Counted from the first letter of the stretch, positions 29,586 to 43,109 are shown. The stretch is DNA of 64,000 nt from Halomonas sp. HAL1 (GCF_030544485.1 NZ_CP130610.1:310001-374000); one strand, 5' to 3'. The notes: generated by a model from the sequence alone, not told the origin. Made by a program: numbers and translations.

Positions 29586-30743
29586 GTGCCAGATGCCCAA
29601 CTTTCGCCCACCCAGTGGCTGCATCAACTACTCGATATTATGGTTGAGCAGAACGCTTCTGATTTGCTCATCTCCGTGGGTGCGCCGCCAAGCCTGAAAA
29701 TGCCCGATGGGCTGGTGCCGTTGGGTCAGCAGCGTTTAACTGCCCATCAGGTCAACGAACTGGTCACCCACACGCTGCCGGAAGGGTTGCGCGAACGGTT
29801 TGCCAGTGAGCATGAAGCGAACTTCGCGCTGAGTCGCGAGGGCAAAGGGCGTTTTCGGGTCAGCGCGTTTCAGCAGCGCAACCAGATGGCGATGGTGGTA
29901 CGCAGCATCGCGATTGAAATTCCTCGCCTGGAGGCGCTAGGCGTGCCGGAGCAGTTGGCTGAATTAGCTCAGGCCAAACGCGGGCTGGTACTGGTGGTAG
30001 GCGGTACGGGAACCGGCAAATCAACGACTCTGGCGGCGATGATTCAGCAGCGCAACGAAACCGTCGGCGGTCATATCATCAGCATCGAAGACCCCATTGA
30101 GTACCTGCACCCGCACAAGCGTGCGATTGTGAATCAGCGGGAAGTGGGGATTGATACCGAGTCGTTTGAGGTGGCGCTTAAAAATACCCTGCGTCAGGCG
30201 CCGGATGTGATTCTGATTGGTGAAATCCGCACCCGGGAAACCATGGAGCACGCGCTCACCTTCGCCGAAACCGGCCACCTCTGTTTAGCCACCCTACATG
30301 CCAATAACGCCAATCAGGCGCTAGAGCGCATCATTCACTTCTTCCCTCATGAACGCCATGAGCAGATATGGATGGATCTTTCGTTGAATCTGCGTGCGGT
30401 CGTTGCTCAGCAACTGCTGCCCACGCTTGCGGGTGGGCGCCGTGCAGCCATTGAGATCATGCTGCAGTCGCCGCGCATTGCCGACTTGATCCGTAAAGGG
30501 GAAGTCGCCGAGATTAAAGCAGCGATGGCCAAGTCCCGCGATGCTGGCATGCAGACCTTTGATCAGGCCCTGCATGACCTGCATCAGGCGGGGCATATCA
30601 GTAGAGAGGTGGCCATGGCCCACGCCGACTCGGCTAACGACCTGCGCATGCTGCTCAACGTCAGTGACGCCAGAGCGCGTAACCTCTCGCTGGACGAACA
30701 GGTGCCGAGTCATTTAAGCCTGCGCGATGGCGATGATTACTAA
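29586..30743 (+). CDS. pilU: Type IV pilus accessory retraction ATPase PilU
   Basis: PilU works with PilT to increase pilus retraction force. From GTG 29586 it is 385 aa, close to Pseudomonas PilU. Motifs are LLDIMVEQNASDLLISVG (N domain), Walker A GGTGTGKSTTLAAM, Walker B PDVILIGEIR and His box GHLCLATLHA. I chose GTG because AAGGAAC lies 6 bases upstream. An ATG at 29568, overlapping pilT, would add six residues but has a poorly spaced ribosome site. Confidence 0.94.
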   Translation: MPDAQLSPTQWLHQLLDIMVEQNASDLLISVGAPPSLKMPDGLVPLGQQRLTAHQVNELVTHTLPEGLRERFASEHEANFALSREGKGRFRVSAFQQRNQMAMVVRSIAIEIPRLEALGVPEQLAELAQAKRGLVLVVGGTGTGKSTTLAAMIQQRNETVGGHIISIEDPIEYLHPHKRAIVNQREVGIDTESFEVALKNTLRQAPDVILIGEIRTRETMEHALTFAETGHLCLATLHANNANQALERIIHFFPHERHEQIWMDLSLNLRAVVAQQLLPTLAGGRRAAIEIMLQSPRIADLIRKGEVAEIKAAMAKSRDAGMQTFDQALHDLHQAGHISREVAMAHADSANDLRMLLNVSDARARNLSLDEQVPSHLSLRDGDDY

Positions 30744-30765
30744 GCGTTAGCAACGCAGCAAAAAG

Positions 30766-31905
30766 CTATGCAGCATAAATACCGCCCAGCACCCGCAGGC
30801 CCTGCGCACCGGTGACCGAAGGCAAGTTGCCAGGCAGGTGATTCAATCGCTGATGAGCCAGCCAGGCAAAGGCGCCGGCTTCTATCCAGTCTTCAGGCCA
30901 GCCATACGCCGATGGCGAAGTTAGCGTGGCGCGAGGCAAGTGATGGGCAAGGCGCTGCATTAAGTAGCCGTTGTGAGCGCCGCCGCCAGCGGTGATCAGC
31001 GTGAGCGGGCCCTCATCGGCCCGCAGTTGTTCAATCCCTTGGGCGACACTCACTGCCGTAAGTTCAGCCAACGTCGCCTGCACATCGGCGGCGGCTTCCT
31101 GACCGCTAAGATATTTTTGTAGCCAACCCATATGAAATAGCTCTCGTCCCGTGCTTCTCGGCGGCGGCTGCTGGAAGAACGGTTCGGATAGCAATCGAGC
31201 TAACAGCGCCTGATCTACTTCGCCGCTCGCGGCCCAATCGCCGTTCTGATCAAAGCGGCCCCCCTGGTGCAAGGCAAACCAGCCATCCAGCAATACATTT
31301 GCGGGCCCGGTATCAAAACCGATCACTGGATCGGTCGGTTGGCTAGAAAGCCAAGTGAGGTTGGCAAAGCCGCCCAGGTTAAGCACTAACTGATGCGCGT
31401 CTGATCGCCCAAACAGCGCCTGATGAAAGGCCGGTGCCAATGGGGCAGCCTGGCCCCCTGCAGCAAGGTCTCGACGTCGGAAGTCGGCTACTACCGTGCA
31501 GCTTGTGAGTTCCGCCAACAGGCTGGGGTTGTCCAGCTGTAAGGTATAGCTCGGGCCACCGTCGTGGCCTGCGGGAGCGTGTTCAATGGTTTGGCCGTGG
31601 CTACCGATGGCGCTGATTTGTTCTACGCTCACTGAAAGGGGGGCTAATAGGCGTTGTACGGCGCGGGCTTGGCATTGGCAAAACGCGTGCTCCGCTGCTG
31701 CGAGCTGGGCAAAGCTCACCTGTTCTGCATGGCACAGCGTGAGCAGCTGGCGATGCAGGTCATCTGGCATGGGTTCGGCATGGGTGGCCAATAGGCGCGG
31801 CGGCGATTCATTTTCAATAGCGATAAGTGCCGCATCAATACCGTCCAGACTAGTGCCGGACATCAGGCCAATATAGTAAAGCGGCGAAGCGTTAGGCGTT
31901 TTCAT
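30766..31905 (-). CDS. anmK: Anhydro-N-acetylmuramic acid kinase
   Basis: AnmK phosphorylates and opens anhydro-MurNAc recovered from cell-wall recycling, giving MurNAc-6-phosphate. It is 379 aa from ATG 31905. The N-terminal signature is YYIGLMSGTSLDGIDAAL, the nucleotide region includes IGFDTGPANVLLDGW, and TAGGGAHNGYLM is near the C terminus. The open frame extends 29 residues upstream, but the family starts here. It is convergent with pilU and divergent from tyrS. Confidence 0.95.
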   Translation of the reverse strand: MKTPNASPLYYIGLMSGTSLDGIDAALIAIENESPPRLLATHAEPMPDDLHRQLLTLCHAEQVSFAQLAAAEHAFCQCQARAVQRLLAPLSVSVEQISAIGSHGQTIEHAPAGHDGGPSYTLQLDNPSLLAELTSCTVVADFRRRDLAAGGQAAPLAPAFHQALFGRSDAHQLVLNLGGFANLTWLSSQPTDPVIGFDTGPANVLLDGWFALHQGGRFDQNGDWAASGEVDQALLARLLSEPFFQQPPPRSTGRELFHMGWLQKYLSGQEAAADVQATLAELTAVSVAQGIEQLRADEGPLTLITAGGGAHNGYLMQRLAHHLPRATLTSPSAYGWPEDWIEAGAFAWLAHQRLNHLPGNLPSVTGAQGLRVLGGIYAA

Positions 31906-32050
31906 AAGCAAACTCGTACAAAGCGGGGCTGAGGCTAAACCAGGGTCAGCGCTAAACCAAGGCTCAACCAAGGCGAGCGAGCATGGTAACATCGTCGGTT
32001 ATTTATCACCTGAGCCCGGTATGGGCGGTTCGTTATAGTGGAGAGAGGCA

Positions 32051-33250
32051 ATGAGTGAGGTGGATCAGGCTTTAGCGCTGTTATCGCGCGGTACGCATGA
32101 AATCCTGGTAGAGGATGAGTTAAAAAAGAAGCTGGCCTCCGGCCGCAAACTGCGTATTAAAGCGGGTTTTGATCCCACGGCCCCTGACCTGCACCTGGGA
32201 CACAGCGTGTTATTAACCAAAATGCGCCAGTTTCAAGACTTAGGCCACACGGTTATCTTTTTGATCGGCGATTTCACCGGTCGTATTGGTGACCCCACCG
32301 GTAAGAACGTGACGCGCAAACCGCTCACCGAAGAGGACGTGAAAGCCAACGCCGAAACTTACAAAGAGCAGGTGTTTAAAATCCTCGATCCTGAAAAGAC
32401 CGAGGTACGTTTTAACGCCGAGTGGTTTAGCGAGCTCACCGCCGCCAAAATGATCGAGTTAGCCGCCCAAAGCACCGTTGCCCGTATGCTGGAACGGGAC
32501 GACTTTGAAAAGCGCTATAAAGCCAATCAGTCCATTGCTATTCACGAATTTCTCTACCCGCTGGTACAAGGCTACGACTCGGTAGCACTTGAGGCGGACG
32601 TGGAGCTGGGCGGCACCGACCAGAAGTTCAACCTGCTAATGGGGCGCGAAATTCAAAAGCACTTCGGCCAGGAACCCCAGGTGGTCATTACCATGCCGCT
32701 GCTGGAAGGGTTAGACGGCGTACAGAAGATGTCGAAGTCCTTGGGCAACTACATTGGTGTCGATGAAGCGCCGGGTTCGATGTTCAACAAACTGGTCTCC
32801 ATGCCGGATAGCTTAATGTGGCGCTACTTTGAGTTGCTCTCTTTGAAATCGAACGAAGAGATCGACGCGCTTAAGCAGAGCGTTGAGCAGGGCGCGAACC
32901 CGAGGGATATCAAAATGGAGCTGGCGCGAGAGCTGATTGCCCGTTACCACGGCGATGAAGCAGCAGCCAATGCGCACAAGTCTGCGGGTAATCAGCTGGC
33001 TGATGGCGAACTCCCAGAAGATCTGCCGGAAGTCACGGTCGATTTCGAAGGCAGTGAGCAAGCGCCCATTGCGGCAGTGCTTAATAGAGCAGAGCTTGCG
33101 AACAACAGCGCCCAAGCCAAAGATATGCTGGGTAATGGCCGGGTTAAAGTCGACGGCGACGTCGTTGCCAAAGACACCATGCTGGCAACAGGTAAGAGCT
33201 ATGTGATTCAGGCGGGTAAGAAACGTTACGCACGTGTGACACTTATTTGA
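32051..33250 (+). CDS. tyrS: Tyrosyl-tRNA synthetase
   Basis: TyrRS charges tRNA(Tyr). The 399-residue class I enzyme has the HIGH motif HLGHS in [15 protein letters not shown] and KMSKS in [13 protein letters not shown]. The C-terminal S4-like RNA-binding domain ends with [13 protein letters not shown] sequence. The length and the C-terminal domain match the TyrS form found in Pseudomonas and Halomonas rather than the E. coli type. It starts at ATG with GGAGAGAGG upstream. It is the last gene before the rRNA operon. Confidence 0.96.
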   Translation: MSEVDQALALLSRGTHEILVEDELKKKLASGRKLRIKAGFDPTAPDLHLGHSVLLTKMRQFQDLGHTVIFLIGDFTGRIGDPTGKNVTRKPLTEEDVKANAETYKEQVFKILDPEKTEVRFNAEWFSELTAAKMIELAAQSTVARMLERDDFEKRYKANQSIAIHEFLYPLVQGYDSVALEADVELGGTDQKFNLLMGREIQKHFGQEPQVVITMPLLEGLDGVQKMSKSLGNYIGVDEAPGSMFNKLVSMPDSLMWRYFELLSLKSNEEIDALKQSVEQGANPRDIKMELARELIARYHGDEAAANAHKSAGNQLADGELPEDLPEVTVDFEGSEQAPIAAVLNRAELANNSAQAKDMLGNGRVKVDGDVVAKDTMLATGKSYVIQAGKKRYARVTLI

Positions 33251-33426
33251 ACTTTCTGTGCTTATTTTTCAACAACCCCATTGCCAACCCGTCAGTGAGA
33301 TCGTATAGTACGCATCCGCTGCCGGGGACGCCTAGCGTTGCCAGCGGTGAATGAGGTGTAAAAGCCTTGGTTTGTCAGGAAGTTAGCGCATTTTTTATCG
33401 CTCGCTTCAGTCGCTAAACACAGCGG

Positions 33427-33454
33427 TTGACAACCACCAGGAAATGCGTAGAAT
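33427..33454 (+). promoter_or_regulatory. rRNA operon promoter
   Basis: TTGACA (33427-33432), a 16-base spacer and TAGAAT (33449-33454) make a near-consensus sigma-70 promoter, followed by a GC-containing discriminator-like region. It lies about 250 bases upstream of mature 16S. The rest of 33251-33705 is leader sequence without an ORF. Confidence 0.8.
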
Positions 33455-33513
33455 ACGCCTTCCTCGCTGCGGCAGGCCAGTTCAACGGTTCGCCAGTCAA
33501 ACACAGCGAAACA

Positions 33514-33524
33514 GCTCTTTAACA
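33514..33524 (+). promoter_or_regulatory. boxA antitermination site in the rRNA leader
   Basis: GCTCTTTAACA followed by ATTTGATCA matches the rrn boxA core, the NusB-S10 loading site for rRNA antitermination. It lies between the promoter and 16S. Confidence 0.85.
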
Positions 33525-33705
33525 ATTTGATCAGGTAATTCATGTGGGCGCTTGCTGACGTTGGTGACAAATCACCAAATATCAAGGCAAGCGGTCATGA
33601 CAATGTAAATTGAAATGAATTCGTTTGAACCTTGAGCCAAGTTTGATCCGCTTTTGCTGCCTTCGGCTAGTCCTTAGGTAGGCGAGTAAGGATCACAATG
33701 ATTGT

Positions 33706-35238
<1,533 letters not shown>

Positions 35239-35543
35239 AACGATGCGTCACGCGTCAGTAAGCGTCCACAATGAATTACCTGATCAGAATGCTGTTGATA
35301 CGCAGTGATAAGTGACTCTTTTTTCACGTTAAAAAGAAAAAATAGCTTTTGAATTTTAAAGGTCTTTTCTTTTTTTAATAGGAAAGAACGCTTATCACTG
35401 CTTATAGCAGTCGCTCTTTAACAATGTATATCATGCTGACAAGAACACTTCGCAAGAAGTGGTCTTAAATTGTGATACGCGTCAGCGTATCCGGCAAAAT
35501 GAAACGTGATCATTGCGAGATACCAGACTCCTTCGGGTTATAG
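35239..35543 (+). other. 16S-23S spacer without tRNA genes
   Basis: The roughly 305-base spacer contains no tRNA-Ile or tRNA-Ala gene that I can recognise. It holds an AT-rich stretch (35310-35390) whose flanks GCAGTGATAAG and CTTATCACTGC (about 35301 and 35390) are inverted repeats, giving a long stem for RNase III-type processing. A boxA lies at 35413-35423. Confidence 0.8.
35413..35423 (+). promoter_or_regulatory. boxA antitermination site in the 16S-23S spacer
   Basis: GCTCTTTAACA repeats the core of the leader boxA, about 130 bases before 23S, the usual second antitermination site of rrn operons. Confidence 0.85.
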
Positions 35544-38433
<2,890 letters not shown>

Positions 38434-38581
38434 TATAACACCCAAGGGGTCTGGTCGCGATGATGACGTAACATTAAAAAAACCGGATACGCAGCGTGTG
38501 GCCTAGCTCAAGAAGAGCCCAGGCGGCACGATGAGACGATCACAATTTAGCAATAGTCAGCATGATGTACATTACCCGTTA

Positions 38582-38700
38582 CGCCTGACGACCATAGCAC
38601 GCGTGAACCACCTGATCCCTTGCCGAACTCAGCAGTGAAACCGCTTAGCGCCGATGGTAGTGTGGGGTCTCCCCATGCGAGAGTAGGTCATCGTCAGGCA
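38582..38700 (+). rRNA. rrf: 5S ribosomal RNA
   Basis: The terminal stem pairs CGCCTGACGA with TCGTCAGGC. The conserved interior is TGCCGAACTCAGCAGTGAAA and GATGGTAGTGTGGGGTCTCC. The length of about 119 bases is normal. It ends the operon, just before a strong terminator. A 61-residue ORF starting inside it is spurious. Confidence 0.97.
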
Positions 38701-38712
38701 CTTATACCGCAG

Positions 38713-38740
38713 AAAACCCAGCCACCCGGCTGGGTTTTTT
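38713..38740 (+). terminator. rRNA operon terminator
   Basis: AACCCAGCC, ACCC and GGCTGGGTT form a GC-rich stem followed by six Ts, just after 5S. Confidence 0.93.
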
Positions 38741-38768
38741 GTGTGCGTGGAAGGAAAGAAAAAAACCA

Positions 38769-38860
38769 TGTCATGGCGAGGAGCGCAGCGACGCGGCCAT
38801 CTTAACCCGTGGCACCATGCCCCCGGAGATTGCGTCACTACGTTCGGAAGGACAAAGCTG
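38769..38860. repeat. Degenerate inverted-repeat element downstream of the rRNA operon
   Basis: GTCATGGCGAGGAGCGCAGC at the left and GGAGATTGCGTCACTACGTT at the right are roughly reverse complements of each other. The pattern (GTCATxGCGAGGAGCGxAGCGACGCGGC... on one side, GAGATTGCxTCxCTACG on the other) resembles a widespread class of intergenic palindromic repeats. The identity is from memory of such repeats; no copy count was possible. Confidence 0.4.
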
Positions 38861-39000
38861 TCGTTATTTGTAATATTAAAGCAGTTGTTTTAAATATATC
38901 TATAACAATAAGTTGCGTATTAGATATGGTATTGTTGCCACGCAGCATCTAGTATTATGCTGCAGGTACCCAGAAGTAAATTCTCAGGAGGAGAAGCGGT

Positions 39001-39189
39001 ATGATGACGCAAGTAGCCAAGAAGTTAGCAATTGCCCTATTTATGGCTTTGATGGCGGGCGGACTGATCGCTTGTGACGATCAAGGCCCTGCTGAAGAAG
39101 CGGGTGAAAACATTGATGACGCCGCAGAAGATGCCGGTGAGAGCATGGAAGAGCTCGGCGAAGATATGGAAGAGTCGGCCGAGAACTAG
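39001..39189 (+). CDS. Small acidic lipoprotein (entericidin-like)
   Basis: The 62-residue protein has an N-terminal signal with a lipobox ending LIAC (Cys at about residue 25), followed by a very acidic tail with repeated EEAGENIDDAAEDAG-like segments. The predicted mature part is a negatively charged amphipathic helix anchored by lipid, probably in the outer membrane or periplasm. Size and lipobox recall entericidin-type proteins, but the acidic repeats are different and I would not assign that function. The ATG has a strong AGGAGGAG ribosome site. A terminator follows, so it is monocistronic. Confidence 0.8.
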   Translation: MMTQVAKKLAIALFMALMAGGLIACDDQGPAEEAGENIDDAAEDAGESMEELGEDMEESAEN

Positions 39190-39217
39190 GCCGAGCATTT
39201 TTTTGGTGAGTTAACCG

Positions 39218-39247
39218 AAGCAGTCGCTGAAAAGCGGCTGCTTTATT
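39218..39247 (+). terminator. Terminator after the acidic lipoprotein gene
   Basis: AAGCAGTCGCT, GAAA and AGCGGCTGCTT form an 11-base stem with one G-U pair, followed by TATTGTTT. Confidence 0.75.
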
Positions 39248-39303
39248 GTTTGTATCGCGTCTATTATGGTTCGTCTAAATAACGATAAAAATGAGGTGGC
39301 AAC

Positions 39304-39879
39304 GTGCTACTACAACGCGATAAAAGCTTGCTGTTAATGGTCGATTTCCAGGCGGGGTTACTGCCTGTGATCGATGGTGGTCAAGAAGCCGTTAACGTGG
39401 CTGCTTGGCTAGGTGAAATGGCGTGCTTGCTTGAGATACCTGTATGGCTAACCGAGCAGTCTCCAGAAAAACTGGGGGGATCCTCGGCGTCACTGCTCGC
39501 CTGCCTAAATGACTATCAGCTCTGGCAGAAACAGCATTTTGGGGCCATGGCGGAAACTGAATTTCGTGAAGCGTTAAACGCATCAGGAAAAGCGCAGATT
39601 GTACTGTGTGGAACAGAAGCGCATATCTGCGTGCTGCAAACGGGGTTGGGGTTATTAGACGCAGGCTACGAGCTGTACTGGCTGAGTGATGCCTCTGCCA
39701 GTCGACGCCCGCAAGAGGCTGCTTTTGCCCGTGAGCGCGCCTGCGCGAGCGGTGCTGTGGCGGTGACGGCAGATATGGTGGCTTATGAGTGGCTTCACCG
39801 CTGCGATACAGCGCTGTTTAAAGAGGCGCACCAGCGCTTTTTAAAGCCGCGCGCGTCACGCCCCGTACGTTTCTATTAG
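39304..39879 (+). CDS. Isochorismatase-family hydrolase
   Basis: This is a cysteine hydrolase-fold protein of 191 aa. The N terminus LLLMVDFQAGLLPVI carries the first catalytic Asp. The nucleophile region VLCGTEAHICVLQTGLGLLD has the family GxExHxCV pattern with Cys, and YWLSDASASR follows. Relatives include nicotinamidase-like enzymes and many of unknown substrate (YcaC-type), so the substrate is not assigned. The start is GTG with GAGGTGG upstream. Confidence 0.9.
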   Translation: MLLQRDKSLLLMVDFQAGLLPVIDGGQEAVNVAAWLGEMACLLEIPVWLTEQSPEKLGGSSASLLACLNDYQLWQKQHFGAMAETEFREALNASGKAQIVLCGTEAHICVLQTGLGLLDAGYELYWLSDASASRRPQEAAFARERACASGAVAVTADMVAYEWLHRCDTALFKEAHQRFLKPRASRPVRFY

Positions 39880-39889
39880 GCCATTCGCT

Positions 39890-40669
39890 CTAGCGATCGG
39901 CTTCTTTGCGAGTAAAAACGAAGGTATCACCCTGGGATGCCGATGCATCGAGGCGATAGCCTGCCACATCGAACGCCTTGAGTTCATCTGGATCGTTCAC
40001 TTGTTCCTGGATAAGCCAAGCGCTCATCAGTCCACGCGCTTTTTTGGCGTAGAAGCTGATGATTTTAAAGGTGCCGTTTTTCTCATCTTTAAACACTGGC
40101 GTAATGATCCGGGCATTGAGCTGCTTGGTATCTACCGCTTTGAAGTACTCATTCGAGGCGAGATTAACCAACACGTTGGAGCCGCTTTCAGCAATGGCTT
40201 CATTAAGTGCAGGTGCAAGGATGGGCTTCCAATAGGCATACAGATCCTTACCGGCACTGTTAGGCAGCTTGGTGCCCATTTCAAGACGGTAGGCCTGAAT
40301 CAAATCCAGCGGCCGTAGCAGGCCATATAGGCCAGAAAGTATGCGCAGATGCGACTGTGCGTAACGGTTCTCCGCTTCGCTGAAGCTTTCCGCTTGCATG
40401 CCGGTATAAACGTCGCCCTGAAAAGCCTGCGCAGCAGGTTTGGCATTGCTCAGCGTGAAAGGGGGGCGCCACTCCTCAAAGCGCGCTGCATTCAGCCCCG
40501 CCAGTTTATCGCTGATGCCCATAAGTTCACTGATTTGCTGGGGCGAGTAGTCGCGCAAAATAGTGATCAGCGCTTGGCTGTGTTTTAGAAAGTCAGGTTG
40601 TGTCACCTGCTCTGTGGTCGGTGGGGTTTCAAAATCCAGCGTTTTAGCGGGAGAGATAACGCTCAGCAT
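39890..40669 (-). CDS. yaaA: Peroxide stress protein YaaA
   Basis: YaaA (DUF328) lowers intracellular iron during peroxide stress in E. coli and has a DNA-binding fold. It is 259 aa with N-terminal [39 protein letters not shown], and the C-terminal [13 protein letters not shown]. The ATG has AGGAG 7 bases upstream. It is convergent with the isochorismatase gene; no OxyR site was recognised. Confidence 0.95.
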   Translation of the reverse strand: MLSVISPAKTLDFETPPTTEQVTQPDFLKHSQALITILRDYSPQQISELMGISDKLAGLNAARFEEWRPPFTLSNAKPAAQAFQGDVYTGMQAESFSEAENRYAQSHLRILSGLYGLLRPLDLIQAYRLEMGTKLPNSAGKDLYAYWKPILAPALNEAIAESGSNVLVNLASNEYFKAVDTKQLNARIITPVFKDEKNGTFKIISFYAKKARGLMSAWLIQEQVNDPDELKAFDVAGYRLDASASQGDTFVFTRKEADR

Positions 40670-40710
40670 CGCATGCTCCTAGGGCCATCATAAGTGAACG
40701 TAGTATACCA

Positions 40711-40732
40711 AGCCTCGGCCAAGGCCGAGGCT
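40711..40732. terminator. Hairpin between yaaA and the aldo/keto reductase
   Basis: AGCCTCGGCC, AA and GGCCGAGGCT form a perfect 10-base-pair stem, 60 bases downstream of the reductase stop on the minus strand. There is no T tract, so it may be a rho-dependent end, a processing hairpin or an intergenic repeat. Confidence 0.4.
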
Positions 40733-40791
40733 ATAGCTTCGATAGTTCTGGCAGAGCCGCTTACTGCCTGTAGGCGGAGCTCAGCAGCCGC

Positions 40792-41823
40792 TTAAGGGCA
40801 GGGATTCGGCATGCGGCGGTGAATGTCTTCGATTGCCTCTAGCACGTCGTTGTCCAACTTGAGGCTCTCGCTGGCAAGATTGCTTTCCAACTGCTCCATG
40901 GTGGTCGCACCAATAATATTGCTGGTCAAGAAGCTGCGCGAGTTAACAAACGCCAGCGCCATTTGCGCAGGCTCTAGCTCATGCTTTTCAGCAAGCGCAA
41001 CGTAAGCCTGGGTGGCCGCTTCGGCTTCGGGCGAAGTGTAACGCTTAAAGCGCTCATAAAGCGTCAAGCGACCTTTGGGTGGCTGCGCGCCATTCAAGTA
41101 TTTACCTGAGAGCACCCCAAACCCTAGCGGTGAATAGGCAAGTAGGCCGACTTCTTCACGGTGGGAAATTTCAGCCAAACCAACTTCAAAAGAGCGGTTG
41201 AGAAGGTTATAGGGGTTTTGGATAGACGCCACGCGCGGTAAATCCAGCTTATCGGCAAGCTGCAATGAGCGCATCACTCCCCAGGGCGTTTCATTAGAGA
41301 GTCCAATAGCTCGCACCTTGCCTGCATCAACCAGCTCTTTAAGAGCCGAGAGCGTTTCTTCTAGCGGCGTCGCATCTTCGTCTTCGCTATGTACGTAGCC
41401 CAGCTTGCCAAAGAAGTTGGTTTGACGGTCGGGCCAGTGCAGTTGGTAAAGGTCAACGTAATCGGTGTTCAAGCGCTCCAAGCTTGTGTCGATGGCCTGA
41501 TGAATCTGCTCACGGGTTAAGCGCGGGCCACCCCGTATATGGTCAAGCCCTGGGCCTGCGGCCTTGGTGGCTATGATCAGATCGTCCCTGGCGCCACGCT
41601 GCTTTAGCCAACTGCCGATATAGCGTTCAGTTAAGCCCTGGGTCTTGGCCATGGGGGGGACGGGGTACATTTCTGCGGTATCAATGAAATTGATGCCAAA
41701 CGCCACGGCTCGGTCAAGCTGCTCATGGGCTTCGGCTTCGCTATTTTGCTCGCCAAACGTCATCGTGCCTAAGCAGAGTCGACTGACCTCCATGCCGGTT
41801 CTGCCAAGTGGGCGCGTTTGCAT
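40792..41823 (-). CDS. Aldo/keto reductase, Tas-like
   Basis: This is a NADPH-dependent TIM-barrel reductase of 343 aa from ATG 41823 (AAGGAGAT upstream). It begins MQTRPLGRTGMEVSRLCLGT. The catalytic tetrad region includes FIDTAEMYPVPPMAKTQG, with Tyr, and DLYQLHWPDRQTNFFG. The Tas branch of E. coli is recognisable by length and by the FGEQNSEAEAHEQLDRA segment. The physiological substrate is unknown. The open frame extends 24 residues upstream but there is no ribosome site there. Confidence 0.92.
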   Translation of the reverse strand: MQTRPLGRTGMEVSRLCLGTMTFGEQNSEAEAHEQLDRAVAFGINFIDTAEMYPVPPMAKTQGLTERYIGSWLKQRGARDDLIIATKAAGPGLDHIRGGPRLTREQIHQAIDTSLERLNTDYVDLYQLHWPDRQTNFFGKLGYVHSEDEDATPLEETLSALKELVDAGKVRAIGLSNETPWGVMRSLQLADKLDLPRVASIQNPYNLLNRSFEVGLAEISHREEVGLLAYSPLGFGVLSGKYLNGAQPPKGRLTLYERFKRYTSPEAEAATQAYVALAEKHELEPAQMALAFVNSRSFLTSNIIGATTMEQLESNLASESLKLDNDVLEAIEDIHRRMPNPCP

Positions 41824-41849
41824 TTTTATCTCCTTACTAAGGCGGAATT

Positions 41850-41879
41850 GCCAAAAAATAAGCCACCCTGGCAGGGTGG
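41850..41879 (-). promoter_or_regulatory. Terminator-like hairpin in the leader of the aldo/keto reductase
   Basis: CCACCCT, GCC and AGGGTGG form a 7-base-pair stem, followed on the minus strand by CTTATTTTTT. It ends 27 bases before the start codon, the location expected for an attenuator. No leader peptide or riboswitch class was recognised. Confidence 0.4.
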
Positions 41880-42068
41880 TAAACGGCGTATGCATGGCAT
41901 GTTAGCGAGGCTCTTGGAAAGCAGCAAATTAATGGGGTTGAGTCGTCGCAAAGGCAGGCGTATGCTTGCCAGCCCATCGATCGGCTAAAGGCCGGTTTCT
42001 CGTGTGGTTGGTAGCTATTTTGGTGGCTGCTGGCCCAAGGTTCCAACAGATAGGCAGGGTGGTTTGCC

Positions 42069-42563
42069 ATGCTGCAGGCATCAACGTTGTTTACTCGGCT
42101 AGAGTTTCGCCTAGCTGAACGGCTGTTTCATAATCACTGGCTGTTGCCGCGTTCACCGCGCACCCAGCGTTTAACGATGCGCTTGTTTAAGCGCTGTGCG
42201 GAAGCGGGTCATCCTGATGCGCTCTCTGTATACGGCCATATGTTGTTTCATCGCAGTCAGACGCCGCAAGACAAGGCGCGCGGTGCGCGATATGTCTTGG
42301 AAGCGGCGCATGCCGGGGATGTAAAGTCACAATATCAGGTGGCACAAATCCACGAGCATGGCTGTGCCCAGTACCCGCGCCGTGAAGATTATGCGGTGAC
42401 CTGGTATGCCCGCGCTGCCCAGTCTGGGCATTTTTTAGCCGCAGAGCGTCTTGCCCGAGCTTATCGCCTGGGTGAGCTAGGCTTGACGGTAGATGATGAG
42501 CGAGCCGCTTATTGGCAACGACGGGCCGAACAGCAGCCGCTAGATGACGTGGCCGTCGCATAA
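42069..42563 (+). CDS. Sel1-like repeat protein
   Basis: The 164-residue protein has Sel1 repeats, helical pairs with the consensus AxxGxxxAxxxLGxxY. Three are visible at about residues 45-80 (AEAGHPDALSVYGHMLF), 81-115 (AAHAGDVKSQYQVAQIHEHG) and 118-155 (AAQSGHFLAAERLARAY). Such proteins act as scaffolds. No signal peptide is obvious, so a cytoplasmic location is likely. The next gene follows closely, but no shared function is evident. Confidence 0.85.
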   Translation: MLQASTLFTRLEFRLAERLFHNHWLLPRSPRTQRLTMRLFKRCAEAGHPDALSVYGHMLFHRSQTPQDKARGARYVLEAAHAGDVKSQYQVAQIHEHGCAQYPRREDYAVTWYARAAQSGHFLAAERLARAYRLGELGLTVDDERAAYWQRRAEQQPLDDVAVA

Positions 42564-42596
42564 GCGCTTTCACGTTTTGATTGAGTGAGGAAGGTT

Positions 42597-43109
42597 GTGT
42601 CCGAGACGCTACCCACAGTACTAGATATTGAAGCCTCCGGATTTGGGCGTGGCAGTTACCCCATTGAAGTAGGCATCGCACGGGCTGATGGAAGCTGCTG
42701 CGCCTTTCTCATTCAACCGCTAGATGAGTGGACGCACTGGGATCCAAAGGCGGAGCTGCTGCACGGTATCTCTCGTGAGCGCCTCATTCAGGAGGGCTAT
42801 CCGGTGCGTCAGGTTGCCCACTGGTTAAATGATGAGCTGCGCGAGTTAGGCAAGGCCTACAGTGATAGCTGGGGCTACGACAACACTTGGCTTTCCCTGC
42901 TCTTTCATCACGCGGGTATGCTGCCGCGTTTTCGCCTTGAGGCGCTAAGAATACTGCTCAGCGAAGAGCAGCAAGCGTTATGGAGCGACACCAAAGAAGC
43001 AATGATCGCCGAACGCGGCATTCACCGCCATCGGGCAGGTGAAGATGCACGTTTGCTGCAATTAACTTATCAGCATACCCGCCAGCTCACCGAGCGCATG
43101 GGTCGCTAG
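42597..43109 (+). CDS. DEDDh-family 3'-5' exonuclease-like protein
   Basis: This is a 170-residue RNase H-fold nuclease. ExoI motif Asp/Glu is DIEASGFGRGSYPIEVG, ExoII is around YSDSWGYDNTWL, and ExoIII is HRHRAGEDARLL with His and Asp. The set matches DEDDh exonucleases such as those in the oligoribonuclease/RNase T group, though the ExoII region is unusual. I chose GTG 42597 with GAGGAAGG upstream rather than GTG 42585. The substrate is unknown. Confidence 0.85.
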   Translation: MSETLPTVLDIEASGFGRGSYPIEVGIARADGSCCAFLIQPLDEWTHWDPKAELLHGISRERLIQEGYPVRQVAHWLNDELRELGKAYSDSWGYDNTWLSLLFHHAGMLPRFRLEALRILLSEEQQALWSDTKEAMIAERGIHRHRAGEDARLLQLTYQHTRQLTERMGR

